Source: Bacteroides sp. 519 (lineage in GTDB: Bacteria; Bacteroidota; Bacteroidia; Bacteroidales; Bacteroidaceae). Taken from it: 64,000 nucleotides of DNA. The position numbers were made by a program, and so were the translations under genes. This document shows positions 9,801 to 15,270 of the stretch, piece by piece; within the stretch, counting starts at the first letter, position 1, and the number at the start of each line of letters is the position of its first letter. Below the pieces are notes generated by a model. The model was not told where the DNA came from, did not search any database, and saw nothing but the letters and a program-made list of their open reading frames with translations. The stretch covers positions 35,890-99,889 of the forward strand of contig NZ_QVMJ01000003.1 in assembly GCF_010500955.1 (NCBI RefSeq). The letters run 5' to 3'.

Positions 9801-10389
9801 TTACATTGATAGTTGAAGAAGTACCTACTGGAATTTCTTGCGAGATATATCCTATAAAGGATACATTTAAAATGGCATTAGCCGAAACATTCAACAAGAA
9901 GTTACCATCTATATCGGTAATTGTTCCGTTGGTTGTTCCTTTCTCCATAACATTAGCCCCGATTACAGGTTCGCCATAGTTATCAACAACTGTTCCGGTA
10001 ATTCTACGGGTGTTCTGTTGCTGGGCTTTTTTTACTAATACAACATTTTTGCCTTCAACAATATAGGTAATACCTGTATTGTTAAAAATGTCTCTTAATA
10101 CATCGGTAATCATCTTATCATCAGCGGCTACCGATACTTCACGATTCAAATCCAGATCTTCTTTGTTATACACAAAAAGATAATCTGTTTTGTCTTCAAT
10201 TTCCTGCAAAATGTCAAGAACTGTAGAGTTCCTCACATTCATGGTCACTTTCTGCGAGTATGCGTCATTAGCATATAAACTCAGACTACATACGAAGAGG
10301 AGTACAAATAGTATCTTCATTATTCGTAATGTGTTTTTAAATAGTAAATAGTTTGTGTTAATTGATTTACCATACAAAATGTTTTTCAT
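6829..10389 (-). CDS. SusC/RagA TonB-dependent transporter with STN signalling domain (PUL1)
   Basis: An outer-membrane importer of oligosaccharides (1186 aa). After the signal peptide comes an STN domain (about residues 50-115, VTMNVRNSTVLDILQEIEDK). Then follow a carboxypeptidase-regulatory-like domain (ITGTVVDNYGEPVIGANV), a TonB-box region (LEEVVVVGYGT), a plug, and a beta barrel ending in ...LGVNLTF. The STN domain is the hallmark of transducers that signal to FecR/ECF pairs, consistent with the pair at 1.9-3.5 kb. A second in-frame Met (MKILFVLLFV, 10320) is possible, but long N-termini of this kind are common in the family. Confidence 0.93.
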   Translation of the reverse strand: MKNILYGKSINTNYLLFKNTLRIMKILFVLLFVCSLSLYANDAYSQKVTMNVRNSTVLDILQEIEDKTDYLFVYNKEDLDLNREVSVAADDKMITDVLRDIFNNTGITYIVEGKNVVLVKKAQQQNTRRITGTVVDNYGEPVIGANVMEKGTTNGTITDIDGNFLLNVSANAILNVSFIGYISQEIPVGTSSTINVKLVEDAKTLEEVVVVGYGTMRKKDLTGSVVQIRPDKLANDNPKTVQDVLRGTPGLTIGYGEGDAGAKGGGSMSIRGQRSVYDKGGHNDPLIILDGMFFYGELSEINPDDIGQIDVLKDASAAAVYGARAANGVVIISTKKGKQGKPVVNFTANVGMTQKAAYRDRFSPNDYLQHYVDWLEKNTYGVNAETGEYAAYSRPGNEYTQKPEFFRNPSNLSGTSLDEWRAYTTNKDGESDMSIWAKRLGFKEGQILNNLLAGRTTNWQDEAFRLGFNQDYNASVSGATEKIDYYLSLGYLRNEGAFVDDTYQAIRANMKINAKVTNWLEVGANVNFQDRSDGEIGMNKGGFMENSPYGMLKDENGNYLQDPMNFEYNRTNETNWYFEKQFLELEKGYTIFNTIFNAKVKLPFNITYQFNASPRFQFFYDRYFMSAERPNSNAADRGVNRESGKRFDWSLNNTITWDQMFADKHHVILTLAQEAEERQYWSDRIEARNILPSDALGFHNTQNGTKENSSFKTDDNHQTADGLMARAFYSYDDRYMVTATVRRDGYSAFGASNPYAWFPSGGVAWTFSNEDFWKQFSHIMSFGKLRVSYGKNGNRSLENPYEALANLYPGGGKMQGYITSSGDMYLMRYLMAQRMSNPNLQWEKTQSWNLALDFGFLNDRITGTLEYYRMSTKDMIMSQPLPNFTGFDNITTNLGQVDNNGFELSLNTLNIDNKDFQWNTTFSLSYNQNKIKHLFGDRQNILDSSGNIIGDKEADYISGGWFIGKPISQIWNYKVTGIWQKDEIEEAKKYGQIPGDPKVWNNPENDQYDAEGNLVKVIYDNDDKVFLGQKTPPVTWALRNDFTLWKDLTVSVNIYSRMGHKSLETMYLNNDDDGGGMTHRMVNKNEKEYWTVDNPTNKYARIEAQGPEGARSPGKLYDRSFIRLENISIGYTLPKLWTKKFDVDRVKLYGTIRNVATWAKDWKWYGDPETGNFSSRIYTLGVNLTF

Positions 10390-10396
10390 ACTTTTG
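10366..10396 (+). promoter_or_regulatory. Plus-strand promoter antisense to the susC start (PUL1)
   Basis: TACTTTTG at 10389-10396 matches the Bacteroides -7 box, with TTTA at 10366-10369 as a weak -33 box 19 bases upstream. It points away from the minus-strand susC. No plus-strand protein gene follows, but a terminator-like hairpin does at 10458-10492. Confidence 0.5.
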
Positions 10397-10401
10397 TAAT
10401 A

Positions 10402-10494
10402 CGTTAAAGTTAATACTTAGAAAGTTTAGTGGTAATAAGTCGGGTGTTGACTTTAATAACCGGGAAGTGTTGCAACCACTTTCCGGTTTTTTGG
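10402..10494 (+). ncRNA. Candidate cis-antisense small RNA over the PUL1 susC leader
   Basis: I predict an RNA of about 90 nt starting a few bases after the -7 box (10389-10396) and ending at a strong intrinsic terminator. The terminator has a 12-bp stem (10458-10469 with 10477-10488, one G-U pair), a 7-nt loop and a run of six T. It is fully complementary to the susC 5' leader. PULs with ECF/anti-sigma control are known to carry such repressive antisense RNAs (DonS type in B. fragilis). The same layout precedes the PUL2 susC. The ends are estimates. Confidence 0.5.
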
Positions 10495-10600
10495 TTTTAA
10501 CATTCATATCATAGGCATCGTTTTAAAAGATTAACAATTACTTTTCTACTCACATATATAATTACCCTATTGAATTTATATTTGGGGGTTGTTTTTCGCA

Positions 10601-10656
10601 GGTTGTATAGTTGGTACGTTTGAGAGAGAAGAACGCCTAGGTTAAGGAAAGTTAAA
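10601..10656 (-). promoter_or_regulatory. Bipartite promoter-like element, copy A (upstream of PUL1 susC)
   Basis: Two conserved blocks are shared with 20450-20506. One is 22 identical bases (10635-10656) and the other 11 identical bases (ttggtacgttt, 10611-10621). They are separated by a 13-base spacer of equal length but diverged sequence. That pattern fits a promoter or operator better than a random repeat. Read on the minus strand it lies about 212 bases before the susC start, so a transcript from it would carry a leader covering the antisense RNA region. A role for the PUL1 ECF sigma factor is inference. The gap 10390-10703 holds no gene. Confidence 0.5.
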
Positions 10657-10703
10657 TAAATAAATAGACATAAAGAAAGATACAATTGTAAAGGAGGGAT
10701 AAT

Positions 10704-12278
10704 TTACAAAATACTTATTCCTTTTAGCAAAACCAGATCATTCAAACCATACTTTGAAAGAGGCATCTCATATCCATTAAATAAGATTGTCGGAGTAGCT
10801 CGGATACCAGTTCTTTCGATAAATTCCTTATGCCTATTCAACTCATCTGTAAGATCTGTATTATTATTGTCAAACAAATTTTTCTTCAAAAAATCATCCT
10901 CATTATATTGTCCATAGCGATACCAGTTATCAAGAAAAACAAGAAATTCTGATTTATCGTTTTGTGAATATGAAGCTATAAATAATTTGTGTATATCTTC
11001 TTTGTCTTTACTAAATGTAGTGAGAACAAACTGAACACAATAATCATTGGCTGCTTTTTTTATCAGATTCACTATTTGTTTATGCATTCTGGCACAAGGT
11101 GTACAATGTGGATTTGTTACAATAGTTATTAGATTATTCGCTTCCGGATTTCCCAATAATACATTGGAGTTAGTTTTATCTACCTCATGTTTCTTATTGG
11201 ACATGAGCATCATTTTAAATATTTCTTCATTGGCTTTCATACTATTAAGTTCCCGAAGTACGTTTTTATGTTCTCTTGAGCCAACAATATATGGAACAAT
11301 ATTTTTAAGCATTAAAAGTGGTAAGGCATATATACACCCTGTTAATAGAATATTTTCCAAGGTTATTAATGGTTGTACTATTAATCCTGAAATATAATTT
11401 ACCACACATAATAACCATATTATTACCTGAACAATAACACAGAGGGGACACCACTGCCGAGCACGAAATTTCTGATACCATATACTCCACAATGTGAATG
11501 GAAGAGCACATAAATTAATAAGTACTGCAAAAGGATATAAAACCGGGAAAAAGAATATTATGATTATATTCGATGAAAAATATGCCAAACCAACTTCACT
11601 TAAGCTAATAATACCCCATAACTTTGCTACACTAGAATCGAGTATATCATTACAATCTCCTTTTTTCAGGAAAAGTGAACACACTTTATCGGCAATTTCA
11701 TTGTGAGTATGAATTTGCTTTAAAAACAACAAATAACTAATATAAAGTCCCAAGGCATTGAAAAGAAATGCAAAACACATCCCTGGTTGCTTCCATAATT
11801 CTAATTTTATAAATGCAATAGATATTAATAGGAAAATGACTGCCCAAAGAAAATGATATCCTACCTGTTTCCAGAGTTCAACTTTACGATTGTTCTTGTA
11901 ATCCGGTTCAACGGAGCATTTATCCGATTCGGCAATAAGAACAACACCCGACCAGACTCTAAGAAATTCGGCAATTGATACATTTATTTTCTTTTGCTTC
12001 CAAATATATTCTACATTTTCCGTATCTATTTTCCGCACTACAACAAAATCATTACTAACCTGAGCTATTAATGGTGTAGGAAGTTCATTAACAATACTTG
12101 CTTTATCTGCAAATCGGAGCCCTTCGTTTTCTATCTCATAATCCGTAAGCATTTGAGATATTCCAAATAAATTATTTTTATGTGGATGTTGTTCATAGTA
12201 ATCGGTTGTGAACGTTTTAGTGTGTTTAACTCCTAGTTCATTTAGTATGGTAGTTAATAGGTTTGAATCGTTTTTCAT
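10704..12278 (-). CDS. Pseudo-C39 / VKOR / DsbA-like membrane thiol oxidoreductase
   Basis: A 524-aa three-part protein. Residues 1-118 resemble a C39 bacteriocin-peptidase fold, but nothing like the catalytic Cys motif is present near residue 32, and the usual His of HFVVV is Asp77 (NDFVVV). It would be a binding, not cleaving, domain. Residues 140-330 form a vitamin K epoxide reductase-type membrane domain with C200/C209 and the redox motif CPLC (277-280). Residues 370-524 are a thioredoxin/DsbA-like domain with CTPC (392-395) and a cis-Pro region RATPT. It should form disulfides in exported peptides and pass electrons to quinone. The start overlaps the upstream propeller gene stop by 4 bases, so the two are translationally coupled. 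Confidence 0.85.
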   Translation of the reverse strand: MKNDSNLLTTILNELGVKHTKTFTTDYYEQHPHKNNLFGISQMLTDYEIENEGLRFADKASIVNELPTPLIAQVSNDFVVVRKIDTENVEYIWKQKKINVSIAEFLRVWSGVVLIAESDKCSVEPDYKNNRKVELWKQVGYHFLWAVIFLLISIAFIKLELWKQPGMCFAFLFNALGLYISYLLFLKQIHTHNEIADKVCSLFLKKGDCNDILDSSVAKLWGIISLSEVGLAYFSSNIIIIFFFPVLYPFAVLINLCALPFTLWSIWYQKFRARQWCPLCVIVQVIIWLLCVVNYISGLIVQPLITLENILLTGCIYALPLLMLKNIVPYIVGSREHKNVLRELNSMKANEEIFKMMLMSNKKHEVDKTNSNVLLGNPEANNLITIVTNPHCTPCARMHKQIVNLIKKAANDYCVQFVLTTFSKDKEDIHKLFIASYSQNDKSEFLVFLDNWYRYGQYNEDDFLKKNLFDNNNTDLTDELNRHKEFIERTGIRATPTILFNGYEMPLSKYGLNDLVLLKGISIL

Positions 12279-13348
12279 AATTTAAATTTTCCTATAAAAA
12301 GTGTTGGATTTAGCTCTTCGCCATCTCCTCCAATATTGTTAAATAGATAATAGAACAGATTGCTATTTAAAGGATTTGGTCGTATTCTCACTTTGGTGTT
12401 AGTATGAATATCATCCATAAATCCATCTGTTAGATTATAAGTTCTTTCAGTATCAGCATCATAACAAAAAGAACACTCCCTATAATCAATTCTATGACCA
12501 ATAACAAAAACAAATCGTGATGTTTTAAATACAGATGTGGGTCTCATATATTTTCCATCAAAAATAATTTTCACAGAAGGTATTAACTGTTGATTCTTAA
12601 TTTCAAATAAAGTATCACAGAAATTCGGGATATCTAAACGGCCTAACTCTATAGGATAATACAAATATTTTTTTCCATCGGAGAATGTCAAATAGTCTCT
12701 CACTGTTGGAGTAACTATTACTTTCTGTTTGAGTGATTCTTCAAATATTGACATACTGTCAATAGTTATTATATTTTCATTTGCTGTGAACAAATTTACT
12801 CTTCGCACATATTCCCTTTCCCTTTCTTGATGAATACTTGACACAAGTAATTGTAATTCACCATTCATAAAATTCGCTTCCTCATAAAGCTTCAAAGAAG
12901 ATAGATGTTCTGCAATTAATTCTCCATCAAAACTGAAAGTAAGTATCTTTGTTGGGCAAATAATATAAATTAAATTTTTCATTTCATCTACCGCAATATC
13001 TCCAATAGAGGTATATTCACCGGGACCTTGTCCCTTTTTTCCAATGACACGAACAAACCTGCCATCTTCTGTAAATAGAAGTATTTTAGGAGTATTATTA
13101 TTATTATCAAAAAAAACAATATGCTTTTTTGATATAATAATACGATAGCCTTGTTGCCATTCTCCTATTATACTCTCATCTGTTAATTCTAACTCTATGG
13201 GTATTATCTCATTTGTAACTTCGCTTATATTAAGGAAGTCAATTGGTAAATTAGAAATTGACACTGAGAGTATAGAATCCAGTTTGTTTGAATCACATGA
13301 AATAAACAGGGTTATCAATATTAAAAAAAACAATATTCTATATTTCAT
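12275..13348 (-). CDS. 6-bladed beta-propeller lipoprotein
   Basis: A predicted lipoprotein (357 aa, lipobox LFISC at about residues 14-18). Its body resembles the 6-bladed beta-propeller family frequent in Bacteroides, with the hallmark segment RVIGKKGQGPGEYTSIGDIAVDE. The molecular role is not established. Such propellers are often found beside small double-glycine precursor genes, as here. It lies between the precursor at 13397-13618 and the VKOR gene, overlapping the latter by 4 bases. The base composition is visibly AT-rich (19 of 60 G+C in the line starting at 12361). Confidence 0.75.
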   Translation of the reverse strand: MKYRILFFLILITLFISCDSNKLDSILSVSISNLPIDFLNISEVTNEIIPIELELTDESIIGEWQQGYRIIISKKHIVFFDNNNNTPKILLFTEDGRFVRVIGKKGQGPGEYTSIGDIAVDEMKNLIYIICPTKILTFSFDGELIAEHLSSLKLYEEANFMNGELQLLVSSIHQEREREYVRRVNLFTANENIITIDSMSIFEESLKQKVIVTPTVRDYLTFSDGKKYLYYPIELGRLDIPNFCDTLFEIKNQQLIPSVKIIFDGKYMRPTSVFKTSRFVFVIGHRIDYRECSFCYDADTERTYNLTDGFMDDIHTNTKVRIRPNPLNSNLFYYLFNNIGGDGEELNPTLFIGKFKL

Positions 13349-13396
13349 TAGAATTAAATTTTAGAGAGTGTATTGACACACCCTCTATTTGTAGAT

Positions 13397-13618
13397 TTAC
13401 AGGAAGCAACCGCCACCATAAGAACAATAGCCTCCTGCTACTAACTGAGCAGAAGCTTGAGAAGCACTGTCGGCCCATATTGTGAAACAAGGACCTGTTG
13501 AATACCCCATTCCACAGCAACATCTAAAATCGCTAAAGCCACCTTTAATCAATTTCATTTCATCTCCTTTTAGCACCTCTGCATTTTTCAACAGATTCAG
13601 CTTACCAAGTTTTTTCAT
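13397..13618 (-). CDS. Double-glycine leader peptide precursor 2 (RiPP-like)
   Basis: A 73-aa precursor. The leader MKKLGKLNLLKNAEVL is identical over 16 residues to the precursor at 14970-15188 and ends in KLIKGG, a double-glycine cleavage site of the GG-Bacteroidales natural-product precursor type. The predicted core (residues 28-73) has six cysteines, starting with FSDFRCCC and ending GGGCFL, and is rich in Gly, Ser and Ala. The even cysteine count and the neighbouring VKOR/DsbA gene suggest three disulfides. The core is unrelated to that of precursor 1. The start is fixed by the conserved leader and by the conserved 5' region. Confidence 0.8.
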   Translation of the reverse strand: MKKLGKLNLLKNAEVLKGDEMKLIKGGFSDFRCCCGMGYSTGPCFTIWADSASQASAQLVAGGYCSYGGGCFL

Positions 13619-13703
13619 AAAACATGTATTTAATTAAGCGATAGTTATTTCCTATTGTAGGATTCATTGCCCTACCGCATATCCGGCAATGATATTTTTA
13701 AAT
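13612..13703 (-). promoter_or_regulatory. Conserved 5' leader with hairpin, copy 2
   Basis: The sequence upstream of precursor 2 is a clear paralogue of 15181-15270. In both, an 8-bp stem (tcattgcc, 13665-13672, with ggcaatga, 13686-13693) closes a 12-13 base loop containing taccgcata. This is followed on the minus strand by an AT-rich run and the ATG. It may be an mRNA-stabilising or regulatory hairpin that lets the precursor be made in excess over its operon neighbours. Confidence 0.6.
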
Positions 13704-13758
13704 TATTTCACTCAGATTCTTTTTGCCTTTGCACGATATTTTCAAATTATTTGAGGAT

Positions 13759-14922
13759 TCAATTCTTTATTCGTGCAATTACCACAATAGGGTTATCGTC
13801 CTCCTTTGTTTCACTTATTAGTTTCTGAGCTTTTTCACTCAGATTCTTTTTATCTTTATACATCATTATATCTTCAGGAAGATAATAGCCAATCAGTTCG
13901 TTGCCACTTATACCCAAAGGATGAAAATCGGGAAGTCCATCCATATCATTTATAAAACCGGCTTTATTTTTCTCACTTAAAGGAATATACGTTTTCTTTG
14001 TTTTTTTGTCATAATAGCATGCTTTGAAAGTGGAATTTGTTCTCAGATTAAAATAGATAAAATTATCAGATTCATTAACTAACCAAACTGATCGAAAATC
14101 TTTTGCCTTGTTTTCAATTACAAACATCTCACCACCTATATTTATATTTTCATATTTTATCTTTGTATCATTATTGGTAATCCTAAAAATAATGTGAGGT
14201 ACAAGTTCATTCTTTACACAAAAAACAGTATCCGAGGGAGGTGCTTTAAAATAGATATTTTTGTTTCTTTCATAAAATATTCCATAATCACTAGGCGTAT
14301 CCCTACTTCTTTTTTCATAAAAATGATAATTAGGAAATGTTTTAAATACTTCTCCATCTCCATAAAAAAACGCCAATACATCCGGATAAATTCCTGTAAT
14401 ATTATTGGTGTAACCAATGAAAACGTCTGAATTGTACATGTATGGATTTGCAATACTACCTTGATGTTTGTTTTCGTTTCTATATTTGGTTCGCGGTTTG
14501 ATTACTGTGATAGCTGTTTTGTTTGTTTCAACATCAATCATTCGCCAATCTCTTACATTATTTGTAACCAGAAGATCGTTCCGTTTGTCATAATATACAG
14601 GATAGAAAGCATATTCGTCGGGACCTTGACCAAATTTACTTATTTCTCTAATATGTTTTCCAGAGTTTCTCTCATATAAGTGTGCATCATTCAACATATT
14701 TATAACAACCAGATTTTGATTACGCAAGAAAACTGTTATGTTATTTGACAATATGCTATTTTCTGATAATTCTAAAGAAATATATTCTACACTCTCAAAT
14801 AAACTACTCATCAGTATATTTTCCCTAATGCTCTTATCTATATCTATAATAAAGACATCTTTACTCCCATTATCATAAGACAATAATGTTATTGAGAGCA
14901 GAATTAGTAATGTTTTTTTCAT
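13759..14922 (-). CDS. 6-bladed beta-propeller protein with altered lipobox
   Basis: Relative of the propeller at 12275-13348 (KFGQGPDEYAFYPVYYDKRN corresponds to its KGQGPGEY segment). The start at 14922 (MKKTLLILLSITLLSYDNG) gives a signal peptide. The position where a lipoprotein Cys is expected is Tyr (LLSYD; codon TAT, one base from TGT), so it may be periplasmic or not lipidated. An ATG 7 codons upstream is less likely. It sits between the two precursor genes, 26 bases after precursor 1 counted from the earlier ATG. An 18-base word near its 3' end (around 13830) recurs just after its stop (around 13709), a sign of local duplication. Confidence 0.7.
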   Translation of the reverse strand: MKKTLLILLSITLLSYDNGSKDVFIIDIDKSIRENILMSSLFESVEYISLELSENSILSNNITVFLRNQNLVVINMLNDAHLYERNSGKHIREISKFGQGPDEYAFYPVYYDKRNDLLVTNNVRDWRMIDVETNKTAITVIKPRTKYRNENKHQGSIANPYMYNSDVFIGYTNNITGIYPDVLAFFYGDGEVFKTFPNYHFYEKRSRDTPSDYGIFYERNKNIYFKAPPSDTVFCVKNELVPHIIFRITNNDTKIKYENINIGGEMFVIENKAKDFRSVWLVNESDNFIYFNLRTNSTFKACYYDKKTKKTYIPLSEKNKAGFINDMDGLPDFHPLGISGNELIGYYLPEDIMMYKDKKNLSEKAQKLISETKEDDNPIVVIARIKN

Positions 14923-14969
14923 ATTTACTAATGTAATATTCATGGCTGATTACAGCCATGAATATGTTT

Positions 14970-15188
14970 CTAATAATTACTTACACATCTACAAGTCCAT
15001 CCTGCAGCATGCCAAAAAGCGCACCAAGAATATCCCAAGCTAGGAGGAACATCAAGAAACTCACTGCTTGAGTATCCATATTTGGACCGACCACAGTCCC
15101 AAGATCCTCCTCCAATCACTTTCTTCATCTCACTTTTTTCCAGCACTTCCGCATTTTTTAGCAGATTCAGCTTACCAAGTTTTTTCAT
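14970..15188 (-). CDS. Double-glycine leader peptide precursor 1 (RiPP-like)
   Basis: A 72-aa precursor with leader MKKLGKLNLLKNAEVL, then EKSEMKKVIGGG. Cleavage is expected after the Gly pair near residues 27-28. The core of about 44 residues (SWDCGRSKYGY... to CRCVSNY) has four cysteines plus several Ser, Thr, Trp and Tyr. It is paralogous to precursor 2 only in the leader, the usual pattern of a shared recognition sequence with diversified products. It directly follows the LanC-like/glycosyltransferase gene with an 80-base leader containing a hairpin. Confidence 0.8.
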   Translation of the reverse strand: MKKLGKLNLLKNAEVLEKSEMKKVIGGGSWDCGRSKYGYSSSEFLDVPPSLGYSWCAFWHAAGWTCRCVSNY

Positions 15189-15270
15189 AAAACATGAATT
15201 TAATTAAAGCGGTAGTTTATTTCCCATACAGGACTCATTGCCTACCGCATACCCGGCAATGATATTTTTA
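15181..15270 (-). promoter_or_regulatory. Conserved 5' leader with hairpin, copy 1
   Basis: Paralogue of 13612-13703. An 8-bp stem (tcattgcc, 15235-15242, with ggcaatga, 15255-15262) closes a 12-base loop. It lies between the stop of the LanC-like/GT gene and precursor 1. The same order of hairpin, AT-rich spacer and ATG occurs in both copies, so the duplication unit was leader DNA plus precursor gene start. Confidence 0.6.

Noticed and set aside
13338..13523. Alternative 61-codon frame over precursor 2
   Set aside because: It overlaps the conserved GG-leader gene in another frame and has no leader or conservation signal.
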